Translations under genes and position numbers: made by a program | Part shown: piece after piece, positions 1-12,000 of the stretch | How the letters are laid out: the number at the start of each line of letters is the position of its first letter | Position numbering within the stretch: position 1 is the stretch's first letter | Assembly: GCA_027382625.1 (NCBI GenBank) | Contig: JAJKFJ010020759.1 | Span: forward strand, 1-64,000 | DNA length: 64,000 nucleotides | DNA from: Tetmemena sp. SeJ-2015 | Lineage: Eukaryota > Ciliophora > Spirotrichea > Sporadotrichida > Oxytrichidae | Direction of reading: 5' to 3' | Notes under the pieces: model-generated | The model's database searches: none | What the model saw: the letters and a program-made list of their open reading frames with translations, nothing else | What the model was told of the DNA's origin: nothing

Positions 1-3000
1 TCTTAGGCTACGCATCAATACATTAAAATATAATTAGCTTCATCCTTAATACTATTCTTATTTTTTATCAATAGCTACAGAATCTTCTCCAAACTACATA
101 ACCTTGACCCATCCTTCAGTAGTTGATATCTAAAAGAGTGTATTTATGGCCTGGACTATATTATCGAAGTTCTGATCTTGATTAGCCCAAAAGCCTCCAC
201 TGTTGAGGCAATCAAATTTGGTGTTAACTCTTGAATCTATAAGATTCTACACTGATTACTCGTAGATGCTACTATCATAGTAGCAATAAAAGAAAGTTCC
301 TTTGAAGTAGTTTACTCCTATGATTCCAAAGATAAGGTAGAACAAGATACTTATAATGATGACATTCAGAATGTTAGGAAGGGCCATTATCAAAGCTGAA
401 ACTGCTACTTTCAAACCCTGATTTCTTGCTATGATTCTAAGTGGTCTTAACACGCGAAGCATCCTTATAGCCTTTATGGAATGAAATTTGGAGTTTGTAT
501 AAAACAAGGAAAGCACTTGAAAATAAAATTTGTATATAAGCAGTGATATTATAACGATAGTAAAGTCTGCAAGATTCCAGAGATTCCTTAAATAAGAAAA
601 GCGGCCGTTCATGAGCATGCCAAAAACTATAATTTTCATCATTGACTCACACACAAAGATAATCGTGAAGAATATATCAGAGTAATAAAGAACTAAGTTC
701 AAGGTTCCTTATGGGTCGTTCAAAGGATTATCTAAAGCTAGTAATAAACTCTAAATGCAAATTATTGCAAGTACAACATAATCAAAGGTCGGATTTTAAA
801 CAGCCTTGCTCATAAGGACTCTTAACTTATTTTACCCGTTAAAGAAATAAAGAGATCTGCCTTAAACTGCTCCGTTTTCGAGATCATTGGCTGCTTATCT
901 CATTTTAAAAGCTATGATATTAGCTATAGATTTTTTCCTTGAATAAATGTTGACTTTGGTAGGGTCATTTGAAAATAGAGACTATTTGATATCGAACCCA
1001 TTTCCCTTAAAAAGAGTGAGAGCCTTATTTACTTTATCTTTGTCAGCTTGAGATTGAGGTGCACTTTATTATTCTTCATTAGCTTATTTTTCCTTTTCTT
1101 CTTACTCTAATTGCTCTTAATCCAATCTTGCTGCTATTTCAAATGAGTCTTAGAAATCACTAAAACTGTTCTTGTCTTGATGCGATGGGTCGGGACTCAT
1201 CCCATTTTGTTTATCTTCAAAATCATTATCCTTTAATTTCAAAGATGGTGCGAAAACATTCAGCATTTTGCTGCTTAAAAATTTAATCTTAATGAATAGA
1301 TGCTTGACTGGTTATTTTTGCCGAAATATTCTATCCTGATATCCTCTTTCTCTTGAGTATTAACATTCTAAGTTGTCCTAATCTTTTCACCATCCTTAGC
1401 TTCTTAAACATATAATAATTATCTAAAGCAATAATTATTTTCTTCATGATGTTCCTAATCAGGATTATTAGACTGCTCTAAATTAGGTTGCTAAATAAGA
1501 TATTTATGGCTTCTTTTGTTATTTTAAAGGCAGCAAATTTCAAAATGAACATGTAATATGTATTTGTTATATACAGCTTCTCAATTTTGATTACTTATAC
1601 CATGCTGAAGCCCTATTTTAGGCTCTTTGAAAGATTTATTGTAGAGCTACCATTACTGGAGACTGGTACTTTTAGTTTTCAGCCATTGCTTCTGGGTTCT
1701 CTCTTTCTACCATCTAACTCTCATCAAAGTTCTTAAGTAGAATTGCCAGAAATAGATTCAATAAAATCATCATTCCTATCACTATGAAGGAATATTAAAG
1801 CTCACAATTTTATATTAAAAAATAATTTAAGGAGACAAAAAAGACTATGGCTATAGGGCCTCTAGCTCTTGCAAAGTCATACATGATAGAGTCCCAAATT
1901 TCACCAGTCAATACTATAAATATTGTGATGAAGCCATTGAAAAAGTTATTAAAGTTTATTCTTGGAGAAAGTCCATTAGTGATATCTACATCTCCATTTT
2001 CATAAAATATTTAATTATATCAGGTGATATTTATTCATCAAATTTAACCTAGTATGCAAATGTTTCTAAGCCGAGAAGCACATATGTGAACATGACGAGA
2101 AACATCAAAATAGAGAAGCTTGAAATATCTTTCAGAGAATTCAAAACCGTTTTTAAGAGCTCTTAGAATTTTTCCCAGGATTTCGCAAGTTTGAAAACTC
2201 TCAGAAGTCTAAAAGCACGAAAGGCTGAGACGGCACCTTTACCTGAACTAGAACCACCGCTTGATTAAGTTGTATAGTTTACAGCTACATCTACAATAGA
2301 AAGAATAACAATGAATCCATCAAATAGGTTGAACTTGTCTTTCACATATTAGACAACTCCGAAACCTACTAATTTAAAAACCATTTCGCACATAAAAACA
2401 ACTGAAAAGGCAATATTAAGACCATCTAAAACTCCAACTAGGTTCTAATCTTGAGGATACTTGTCTAATGAGAGACATATTGTGTTTAGTACTATTTATA
2501 TATAAAGTATTTAACTATAAATTAACTATAAAGACGTTTATTGCATTTTAAAAAGGCTTCTTATTGCAGAGCTTAAACATCAAAACCCTAAATTTTAGAA
2601 TCCATTTCGGTTTACGTGGTTTGGTTGGCGGTTTCAAAATTTAAGATAGGTTACCACTGACTTGAGCGAGAGAGGCACTCAATTTTACCCCAAGAAAGGG
2701 TTCAGGGCTTCTAACAGTTTACAACTGTGTTTAATTTGCTTAAATAGGCTAAGGTTTGAATGAAAATAACTTTCCAAGGGCATTTAAAGGAGCAGCTGTT
2801 GGCTGATCTTTAGTGCTTGGAGATTCAGAGTTTTGTTTTATTTCTTCTGTTTTTTCATCATTTAATTGTCCATATTTATCCAATATTTGCTATATGAATT
2901 AAATGCAAGATGAAAAGATATATATATTAAAAATTGAAATAAATAAAAGTGTTTTGTCCAATTAAAATTATCACTAAATCTGCGACCTTGCTTAATTCTT

Positions 3001-4500
3001 TCATTTTCTTAACTTATTTGCTTCTTTCTTTTTAATTTTTGAAATAATTGAGAGATTGATAATATTGCTTTCATATTAGGTTTGGTACTTTTTCTTCTGG
3101 CTTTAGACTTAGTCTGAGAATCTTTGTTCTCCTCATTTTTATCTTTATTAAGCTTGAGCTTATCAAAACGCTTTCTTCTTTATTCCTAGTAGAATATTTT
3201 CCTTACGTTGCGTCTCTTTCCTCATCTTTTTGTCTCTCGTCCATCTCAATTCAAAATAAAATCTCCTTTTATGAAATGTGATCTCAGTGAATATCTTCAT
3301 AATAACGGCAAGGAACAAGTTTAGGAGAAAGAATGAACCAATTAAGATCATTAAAGGGAAGTAAACAAAAGAAAACCATCCACTGGCATCCATGTAATAG
3401 CGTATTATATATACACACAGTAATTCAAATATCAAAAATTAAATGTAGTTGTACATCATTTGAGTCCAGCCAGTCATAGTGAAGCACATAAATATGGAAA
3501 GAAAGCTTGAGAAAATGTTATTGAAGTTTGTTATGTCGTAGTTAATTAGTATTTGGGACGTTACATTGTCCAAACTGTAGTCTAGATTATATTGAGAAAG
3601 AGCTCCGCAATAAGTTCCCTCATTGCAAGAATAATAACCTCCACACAATCGCTATTAAGATTCATCAATAGGCCATATTCCAGATGGAAGAGGAAATATA
3701 AATAAGTCAAAAAGAGGTTAAGGAATAAGTCTGCAGCGATTGTACTAGTCACCTTGAAATGTTTGAATGCCGAGAATGCCAAATATCATGAATATGAACA
3801 GCATTTAACATATATTTTTATAGTTAAGCAAGAAGAGAACGACATTGATCATTTAAGGAATGGAAAGCAACAGAGAGCCAACTAGCCGTTTCATACTAGG
3901 CACTGCCTTCACACTTCGAAGTGGTCTCATTACTCTGAGAGTTCTCAGTCCCTTTAAACTTGGGATATTTGGGAGAGTGGAGAGTAACCCAATAACCACC
4001 ACAACGAAGTTTATTTATCTTTATTTATTCAAATTTGAAATTATAAGTCAAGAACATTCCAAGGGTCTCTGAGATAAGAATTCTTCCTCATGAAAAATCC
4101 CATGGCGATTATCTTGAGTAAGCATTCAGTAGTATATATCGCAGTGAAAAGATAATCAATGGCGTCCAATGCTTTATTCTAGGCAGTGATATATAATTTA
4201 AAGTGATACTATTCGTGTCTTCATAATCATAGCATGCTAAGCATACAGAGTTGGCAAAAATAACCCCGATTATAAAGTAGTCGAAATATCTACAGATAAA
4301 AGTTACTGCCAATAGCGAAGAATGGGATATATTAATAAATAAGATATAAATTTGAGAACCCAACTAAAAAAATTATAATAAGAGAAAGGATAGTTATCCT
4401 CTCTCACTTTAAAAGAAGATGATGAGAAATTTGGTCAAGAATTTACCTGTGAGAAATTAACCAAATTATGAGCTTTCTTATCTTCCATTCTCGTTTGCAT
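1..4500 (-). CDS. Four-domain voltage-gated cation (Ca2+/Na+ type) channel alpha subunit, 3' end outside window
   Basis: This is a plasma- or ciliary-membrane ion channel subunit. The start is the ATG at 4500; a GT-AG intron follows at 4364-4446. Domain I S1-S2 lies around 4100-4360. The domain I S4 (LRTLRVMRPLRSVKAV) is antisense to 3860-4000, its pore (FTMTGWTQMMY) is near 3460, and its S6 (FLLNLFLAVIMK) near 3310. Domain II has S4 FRAFRLLRVFKLAKSW near 2190 and pore LTGEIWDSIMYD near 1890. Domain III has S4 SIKAIRMLRVLRPLRIIA near 460 and pore ISTTEGWVKVM near 120. Domain IV would lie left of the window. TAA/TAG must be read as Gln throughout, and the frame is interrupted by IESs. The pore letters are Thr (I), Glu (II) and Glu (III), so Ca2+ versus Na+ selectivity is uncertain. 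Assignment to the CaV/NaV/NALCN superfamily is secure; the subtype is not. Confidence 0.93.
4179..4213 (-). other. Internal eliminated sequence (IES), pointer AATA
   Basis: Within channel S1-S2 the frame breaks between EDTN and KALDAIDYLF. The coding-strand tetranucleotide AATA (TATT at 4175-4178 and 4210-4213 on the plus strand) flanks a 31-nt AT-rich stretch. Removing the stretch and one AATA restores one frame exactly. Treating the same stretch as a GT-AG intron gives the wrong frame, so this is a clean example of IES rather than intron. Confidence 0.7.
4364..4446 (-). other. GT-AG intron near the 5' end of the channel gene
   Basis: On the minus strand the 83-nt stretch begins GTAAATTC and ends TTTTTTAG. 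Joining its flanks keeps the frame (VNFSQ then LGSQIYI) and links the initiator ATG at 4500 to domain I. No direct repeat flanks it, so it is an intron rather than an IES. Confidence 0.75.
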
Positions 4501-4518
4501 AAATATAGAGATTTTCTA

Positions 4519-5421
4519 TCATACTATAAATAAGGATTAAGGATTTGAGAAATTTAAATTAAAAACCTTTAGTGAGAATTGGATTTCTTACTTTTGAGTA
4601 TTTTTAGGTTTTGGCTATTTCTTTAGCTTTGAGCTATATTGTTTATAAAAATGGTAAAGCGAAGTTTGATTAGCCACCAGTCTTTGCAGGGCTTCAAAAA
4701 ATTAAGGACAAAATAAAAACTCGTTTTAATGGCTAGAGCTCTTTTGGTTTGATTATTCATTCTATTGGGGCTAGTTTTGATTTTTCATCAGATTTCCAAA
4801 GAGGGAAAAACCTTTCATGGGATTTTAATTTGGAGGGTCCATAACCGATACCTAATAACAAATATAAATTAAGAAATGCGTGAGTTCTAGGGATTCAATT
4901 CCGCTTTTCCTCTTTTAAAAATTTATAGGAGTTCCTTATACGATGTCAAGCAATAATTTTGAATAATTTAAAACTTATTAATTTTAAGCTCCTAATCATT
5001 ATTTCCAATGAGGGTATTGGAATGATTTATGTTTCCAAAGAATCTATTTGAGACTTAGTGTTATAGCAAGCAATAAATTTAATCCTTATCATTTATTTAA
5101 ATTATAAAGCCGCTTTAGAGAGGTAAGGTTTGATTAATTTGAAAAGATGGAATGAGGTTATTAGTTTAACCTCCGATGGAACCAAGCGAGCCACTTCTCA
5201 TCCCATTAGAAGCTAAACTACCACTTTTTTAATTCTAAGGAGCTTAAAAGGTTAATATTAGAAATTAATTGGCTGCATTATTTGCATCCTCATCTTATAC
5301 AGCAGTCGTAGCCCCTGTTCGCTGATCTATTAAAACCTTCACATTCATTTCACTCAATAGAATCTATCTGGACTAGTTCAATAAATATCTGTTTGAGTAA
5401 CTAATCAAAAAATGAATTCAT
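4519..5421 (-). CDS. Unknown protein, N/Q/S-rich, same strand as the channel gene
   Basis: With TAA/TAG as Gln, a frame open for over 170 codons runs from the ATG at 5348 (MNVKVLIDQRTGATTAVQ) to a TGA at 4815. It includes a Gly/Ser-rich stretch (SGSLASNGMRSGSLGS). A second open segment in another frame continues to a TGA at 4519 and holds YHFYKQYSSKLKKQPKPK. An out-of-frame upstream ATG at 5421 (MNSFFDQLLKQIFIE) may be the real start, joined across an IES. The stop lies 18 bp before the start of the channel gene on the same strand. I do not recognise the family. The coding call rests on frame openness and composition. Confidence 0.5.
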
Positions 5422-5429
5422 CGTAGAGG

Positions 5430-5677
5430 ATGTAAAATATATTTATCCCATATTTTGTAACTATGTAGCTTTGATAGTGAAGCTGATTTCCTGCATATTT
5501 GTCTCTTTTGAATGACTATAAGTAATTTACACTTTACTTCATTTTTTTGAATAGATTAAATTGTGGGAATATTGATGTTTATTTTTATAGTAATTTGATT
5601 TGTTATATTGATAGTGAAAATTTATTATAAAATCTGATTTTTGTTCTGAAGCATTGTCTCTTCTCCTATTATAACTT
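5430..5677. other. AT-rich intergenic stretch between divergent genes
   Basis: No convincing frame on either strand. It separates the minus-strand gene ending its 5' side at 5421 from the plus-strand gene starting at 5678, so it probably holds both promoters and any nanochromosome end sites. No motif is recognised. Confidence 0.4.
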
Positions 5678-6728
5678 ATGAGCCTATAACTTACTTAAAT
5701 TTAACTTGATATTCTATCGCTCTCACCTGATATATACCTACATCTATATATTTAAAGCATAGGCATCAACAATTTGCCAAAGTTACTGCTAGATTTGGGA
5801 CTGCCACTCGGCTGGGATGAAAGTTTTTAAGATAATCTTGACAAGCAAGATGATTTCCTTGAAGAAATGAACATTTCAACCTCGTAATTAAGTTATATAA
5901 GAAATTGTTATTACAACCTATAACCAGTTTAAAGACTACCTGTTTTGGGATGTAGTGCAAAGTCTTGCTAAAATGTTCATAGTGAGACAAGGAGCAGAGG
6001 GAAAGAAGAATCTACCACTCCTTTCACAAACTTCATCTGTATCCTAGTCTTCCACCAAGAAAAATTTTATCTTCAAGGCTATAATTGATTTAATGACACT
6101 GAAGAGAAAACCAAAGCTAGAAAGATTCTGGCCAAAAATGGTGAATCCAAAACTTCAGATTAAAAGAAAAAGTAGATTAATTTAAAGGAAGAGAACCTCA
6201 CATCTACAGATTCTATGGGAGAGAGACTTGACACCATTCAGCGCTTTGAAAAAAGAGTAAAGATCAGACTTGAGCTCGAATTTGAGAAATATGATAGATA
6301 GAAAAGTGATGTGCTTGCTGTGTAAGACCTCAAGAAAAGGGAAATGCATGTCAAGAAGAACAATTTTTAGCTTATAAGATTTTTATTAGCTTAATTCTAA
6401 CATTGTGTTGAAGCAGGATGTTAATTTGACTTCAGCGCATGTCAAGGCAGGAAGAAAGCTTCTCAAAGCCCTTTAAAGGTTAAAGGAAAAAGCGAAGAAA
6501 AATATTGAATAAAAGAAGAGTATGCATCTAATGCCTTTGGAAACAGGCAGGTTTAATAGCTAGTAAATTGAGCTGTTGGATGATAATGAGCTTGAATTAA
6601 CCCCGAATCGAAGGCGGATTCAGCAGAATGAAGAATTAGTAGACAGAGAGCTACATTTCATGGACGAATAAGATTTTAATGCACATATGCAAGATGGTGA
6701 TCTATCTAATGATTTATTATAAAGGTGA
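5678..6728 (+). CDS. Unknown charged, partly coiled-coil protein
   Basis: The start is the ATG at 5678 (MSLQLTQIQLDILSLSPDIY), followed by GINNLPKLLLDLGLPLGWDE. Near 5915 the direct repeat AACC lets the frame continue as YYNQFKDYLFWDVVQSLA, then a Ser/Lys-rich linker. A highly charged helical region (GERLDTIQRFEKRVKIRLELEFEKYDRQ, here only described, positions about 6210-6300) follows. Another segment from about 6390 (VNLTSAHVKAGRKLLKALQR) ends at the TGA at 6726-6728. Frame changes occur at several points, consistent with IESs; one near 6090 I could not resolve. No family recognised. It is probably a soluble cytoplasmic or cytoskeletal protein, which is inference from composition only. Confidence 0.6.
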
Positions 6729-6733
6729 AAGCA

Positions 6734-7435
6734 TGTTTTCGTTTGACAAGCCTGCAAATAACTAAGATGGAAGCTTAGCTCCTTCTATGAATCCTCAACC
6801 TCAATCTCATTTCCTCACATTCCATTAGCAAACTTCCAATGCTTATTCTGCTGAAAATGCAACCACTCAAATAGTTTATCATTAGAATAGTAATCTTATC
6901 TCAAATACAAGGTAGCTTCTTGAAAATAGACATATCAGTACCTATCCATTAAATGATGGCGCAGGAATATAAGTAGAAATTAAAAGAGATGAGAGACATA
7001 CAATCAACAACTAAGCTGATAAGAACAACAATAAATAAAAAATTTCTCCAGTAATTCAGAAAAGGACAAAGTTTCAAAAAGAGGATTCAAATGATATCAA
7101 TAATCTATCAGTAGATGCTATTGAAAAAGAACTAGATAGAGGCGCCATAAAGAATAATCCACAAAACCCTAATCAATTTGATCACTCATAAGATCAAAGT
7201 GTTGATTTTGCAGAGGAAGAGATGAAAATTATGAGGGAATTTTTTAATTACAGAAATAATTTAAATCACTTTTTTTTTCAAATTAATTTGAAGATCAAGA
7301 AGATGAGGATTATTTAAATCAGAGCAACAGAGAGCTATTATTTGCAGAACTGAATTCAGGACCTAAGGCTCGTCACAAAATTAAGAATGAGAGTCAAAAT
7401 AACTATAAAAGCTTTTCAAAATAGAATAATTATTG
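6734..7435 (+). CDS. Unknown Asn/Gln-rich acidic protein
   Basis: ATG at 6734 opens MFSFDKPANNQDGSLAP, followed by an Asn/Gln/Ser-rich region and then an acidic segment (FAEEEMKIMREFFNYRN). Removing an IES at 7258-7283 (pointer AAAT) continues the frame as QFEDQEDEDYLNQSNREL and ends SFSKQNNY at the TGA at 7433-7435, about 220 residues in all. It starts only 5 bp after the stop of the preceding gene. It could therefore be a continuation of that gene across an unseen junction rather than a separate gene. It converges tail-to-tail with the next gene 6 bp away. Family unknown. Confidence 0.6.
7258..7283 (+). other. IES, pointer AAAT
   Basis: AAAT at 7254-7257 and 7280-7283 bounds an AT-rich insert. 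Its removal joins FNYRN to QFEDQEDED in one frame. A further AAAT inside the insert (7263-7266) does not restore the frame. Confidence 0.6.
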
Positions 7436-7441
7436 ATTTTA

Positions 7442-9048
7442 TCAAGGCAATTTTAATGATATTATTGCAAAAACCTTTATCAACCTTCTTTATCCAAGTG
7501 AAAAGTTTTTTAATGCAAGCGTCTCTCTTTCTTGCAAAAGCTACTCTATAACTTTAACCTGAATATCGTTATTTCTTGACGTAGTTTACCTAGCAACTTG
7601 TTAAAACTCTAAATCTTCTCTTTGACTTTTCAAAGGTGACATTATGTAATCTCCTTTGGGTTATTCTGAAAAGATTTCATTAGATGTGGCTTTGACTTCG
7701 GGATTATTGGTAACTATCTTGGATTAAGATTATAGTTATAGCACATATTGGCCTAACATAGATTTCAAATGATTTATTTAGTGATTGGCGGTAATCAGTT
7801 TATCATCCTATGCTTTCAGCATATTCGCTTGATCGCTTATGAGATTTTAATATTTCTCTAATCTTTAGCTTTGATCCTTTTCTTTTTCTTGTAAGTCTTA
7901 AAGCCTCTATGTGGCAGATTATAAACTTACATCTATAAGAATAAGATTAGCTACTCTCTGTTAAATTTGATAGGTTTTAAGCAAGCTATTCATTATTGAC
8001 TTGTAAGATTCTATTTTCATTCTAAAGAGTTAAAATCTAACTCTCCTTTATTTAAATTAGGTCCAGGAGAGGCGAGTAATAAAATTACATACATTTTATG
8101 ATATAGTTCTACTCATTTTATAGAGAAGCCATTGCTTGATATAAAGTTGTGGGTTCAGGTAAGCTATCGCTCTCATCTAGTTTCTATTAAAAATTTAGCA
8201 TTGACTACTCATCTATCTACAATTGTTAATTCATTTCTATGCTATTCCTTCGAGTAGTTTGAGAATCGTTTACAGTTTCAGACTGCCTTTTAATTTTTGA
8301 GTCTGCTGATCCAGAATTAGATCGGCTAATAATGTGAGATTGAGAAAAAGGATTTAAATATTAGATTGTTTTTCATTTTACCTTATTGATTAGCTGCTTC
8401 TCTTTTCTACAACTAGCTATTCCATCTATCCTAATAACACTTCAGCAATCTCCTTAAAAGTCTTTTAAATATTTGAGTAAGTTATATTTGCATGAATCTT
8501 AGTTTGAGGAGTAATTCTTTTGTCTGAAATATGCTTGACTGAGTTTTCAAAGGCCCTAGGCGATTTAAATGACTGGTTCTTTTTTCTTTTGTATTTAGAA
8601 CTTATCATTTTAATTTCGTCAGCTGAGGAAGAGGGATAGTCCTCACCAATTTCAGAAGAATTAACTTGCTCTTGAAGTTAAATAGCTCTCTTGAGCAACT
8701 ATAAAGAAAGAATAAGAAGTTAAAATTTGTTACTTGTTCGAACTGCTTCTATTAAGAATGATTTAGTGTGGGGAGGGATGCTGTGTGTGACAATTAATTT
8801 GAGGGTTTTTAATAAAAAGATGACTGAGGCCCTGGCTAGAGATGATTAGTGATGAGGCTCAGAGGCATCACTGATTGAGTTTAATTAAACTACTTAGCTG
8901 AACACGAGGGAGATAAGATTGACGCTTTTGACTATTGCTGATGATTTATAAGCGATGCATTTTAAGAGTGCTTATGAGATGCTGAAGGTGATTACAGTTG
9001 ACAGTTTTGCAGCTGCTAGACATGCTGTTGTAAAGGTCTGATGGACAT
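7442..9048 (-). CDS. Unknown low-complexity Gln/Ser-rich protein
   Basis: The ATG at 9048 starts MSIRPLQQHVQQLQNCQ. The frame stays open for about 105 codons of Gln/Ser/His/Asn-rich sequence. A putative 38-nt GT-AG intron near 8690-8725 leads into LLKRAIQLQEQVNSSEIG, a Ser/Lys-rich basic region, a short likely IES near 8360, and ISRSNSGSADSKIKRQ. The end is a TGA at 7442-7444 after IEQLLQERETLALKNF. Short predicted helical stretches are present but no recognisable domain. The protein resembles the disordered regulatory or scaffold proteins common in ciliates. The start overlaps head-to-head with the start of the coiled-coil gene on the other strand. Confidence 0.65.
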
Positions 9049-12000
9049 TTATAGAAAGCACAATATAGTTAACTTCCGATTGCAAACTTTTTGTTTTCTG
9101 TTATAATTCAATTAAATTTTAAATAACTACTCTCCAACCATCATTCACTTTGATTATAATTTGCTTGCATAAGAGATACAAAGATTAAACTAGAAGCTGG
9201 AACCTGAAGAGTCCACCTAAGCAAAGGCAATTACAGAAACTATAGTTTAGGAAAAGACCTAAGAGAATATTTAATCCATAGTGAAGTCCCTTTTCTAAAA
9301 TTTAGCAGAGGATGACTCAGATAATTCCTTTGTAAATTTTGCTATTTATGAAGATATTATTATCTTTGACCAACTCACATTAGAGTAGCAACTGCAAAAG
9401 ATATATCAACTTTAAGAATAGTTCTTCCAAACTCATTAAAATATAAAGCAATAAAATAAAATGCTTCAGCAAGAACTAACTTGCCATGAATTTTAAATTA
9501 AAGGAGATAAAGAAATTAATGAAGCATTAATAGATAGGCAATAATAGGATAATAAAGAAAATATTTTTTGGATTATTAACATTTTTCACATTTAATAAAG
9601 TAAGATTTATAGAATAGGTTTTAAGAATCTTAATGAAAAATTTCTTCAAGATTTGATTATCCTGATTTGTTTATAAACTTATTGTTACTATAATAGGATG
9701 ATTAGTAATAATATTTTAGCAGTTAACTCCCAGAATAAAATATGAAGTAAAAATAAATTTAACAAGCCCTCAACTACACCGATAATTGCCAGCTAGCTCA
9801 CTCTAATTTGAGCTTAGGCAACGGAGGCCAGGTCTTTATTGCTAACTCAGAGAGGACACTATCTGAAATAATGAACAACACGAGGTTCTGCAATTTCTTC
9901 GATGTTTAGAACTTGGAAGAAATCTATAAAGAGTTCTTTTAACTTCAGAAATAGAACATGGATACTCACAATAACAAATTCAATTCAACGGCTAATTTTG
10001 GCTCAGGTAAGATTTTAAAATGAGATTTTATGTTTCAAAGTTTAAATAAGTTTTATATGAAAGACTGGTAACTAAGCAAGTAGCATTAAATTGCAACACT
10101 ATAATTTCAACAGCTCTTAAAAGTTGATAAGCAATGCAAACGCCTAGAGTAGCTCTCTCAATCAAGATATTGAACTGAAGAATAGATGTTTCAAAGACCT
10201 TTAAATAGTCTATAGATTTAATTTTACAACATGCTGGAAGATTCTGTTTTTAAATTCTATGAGCTTTTCTTACTAGCATCAACAGTTTTATTTTTAAATA
10301 TGATGCATATATAATATTGTATTTTAAAAAGTTAGCTACAAAAACACCAACCTATCTGCTCTTATTATTTTACCTAATTGATTTATTCTTGTTTAGAAAT
10401 TAGAATAGTTATTCACTCACCAACAGAGATCAGAGCTGTCTGAGTATAATACTAACATAGGCAGCGATGAATTGAGCAAGCACCAGAGTTCACAGATTTT
10501 AGAAGAGCTGAGGAAAATAAGCAACCACCTCCTTTAAGAAATCTTTGATCTGCAAAGAGACCTCGCTTGCTTCAAGTCTTTGGATGGAGGCTCTGCCCAA
10601 ATTTTCAAAATCATCAAATAGTCTGCTGAAAAGCAAATACGTATACAATCATTTTTTGTATTTAAGCATCAAAAGAAGTTCCAGAGCGTAGGTGCTGCAC
10701 TAACATTAGAAGAGCAAGTTCAAGAACTTAATTCAAAACTAAGAGAGCAAGATATGCTACTCAGGAAAAAGGAAAAGAAGATGTAAACTAGTAAGAGCAA
10801 GAATACTATTGGCCAAGCGCAAAAGAAAATGCAGCTCAAAAGCGCTAATTAATCGGCTACTGAAAATTAATACTCTACTAACGTTAATTCTTACCAAAAC
10901 TTAGATATAGAAATTATAATTGTATTAATTAATGAAGTATAAACTTGGTGGCAGAGTACAACAGTTTGAAATAATATTTTAATGGAATACATCTCACTCT
11001 GAAACCTTCAAACTCTAATCCTTTGCTTGCTACTGAAAAGGCTAGGCAAGATTATTTGCATTTGCAGGCACTCTACAAGGATAATTGTGATAGTTTAGAG
11101 AAAGCCCTTGACCAAATTCGAAAATTAATTATTTATAAATAGGAATATTTTTATATCCATTAGATATATAATAGTTTGAGTGAAACTTCATTAGGAACAA
11201 GCAAAAATCAAATTCTAACATTATTTTTAGAATAAATCAAATATCGTGCAATATAAATGGAATGCTATAAAAAATTAGCGTATTTTATAGTACAACAGTT
11301 TGGCGTCTCAAAATATCCTTCCAGAATCAGGCGCTTTCACTCTTAAACACATTAGCTATGTATTTTTCAAATTCAAAGAACTGAAGAACAGCTTTAAATC
11401 TTAGAAAAAGAGAAGATTCTTCTTTAACTTGAAGTAAATAAGTATCTTGATGAGAAAGAGCGAAGCAAGAATGAAAAGGCCCTCGCAGAGTTGAATTTGA
11501 AGCAAATCTAAGACTCTTATGATTAGAAAATGCTTAGTATTTTTGTATTAAATTAGCTACTAGGGGACAAGGATGTCTATGAAACCAATTTGAAATAACT
11601 AAATGAGCAAATACAAGACATCTTAGCATTTCATTTATTCTCAGTTCTTATTTAATCATGATAGTTATTGAGGAATACTAGAGCAAGATAAACTACTTAG
11701 AGCATGACTCTACCGCATATAGAAGCTAGAGTGAGTAGCTTTTGAAAATCAACGATGACTTAAGAGAAGCTCTCCAGAAAGAAAGACAAGCATTCGTTGA
11801 GGAGAATTCTAGAAGCCAAGAACTGGTTGAGTCTTTGGTAAAGCAGCAAGATCAAAAGATAAGAGTCCTCAAGCATAGACTTTACAGCTTCTTGATGAGC
11901 TAAAAAGAAGGCGTGGAAGATGAATAGCTGGCCAGACTAAATCAAGCATTGGGAGAAAATTACACTTTCGAAGAACTAATTGAATGTCTAAGGGGGTTAG

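Noticed and set aside
3860..4072. Plus-strand 70-codon open frame
   Set aside because: It is the antisense of the domain I S4-S5 region of the channel gene, which reads as a classic voltage sensor on the minus strand.
4364..4446. Reading this stretch as an IES
   Set aside because: It has GT and AG ends with a T-rich acceptor and no flanking direct repeat, so an intron is the better explanation.
5766..5990. Minus-strand 74-codon frame
   Set aside because: The plus strand carries a longer frame with a good start and plausible composition; the minus frame is its shadow.
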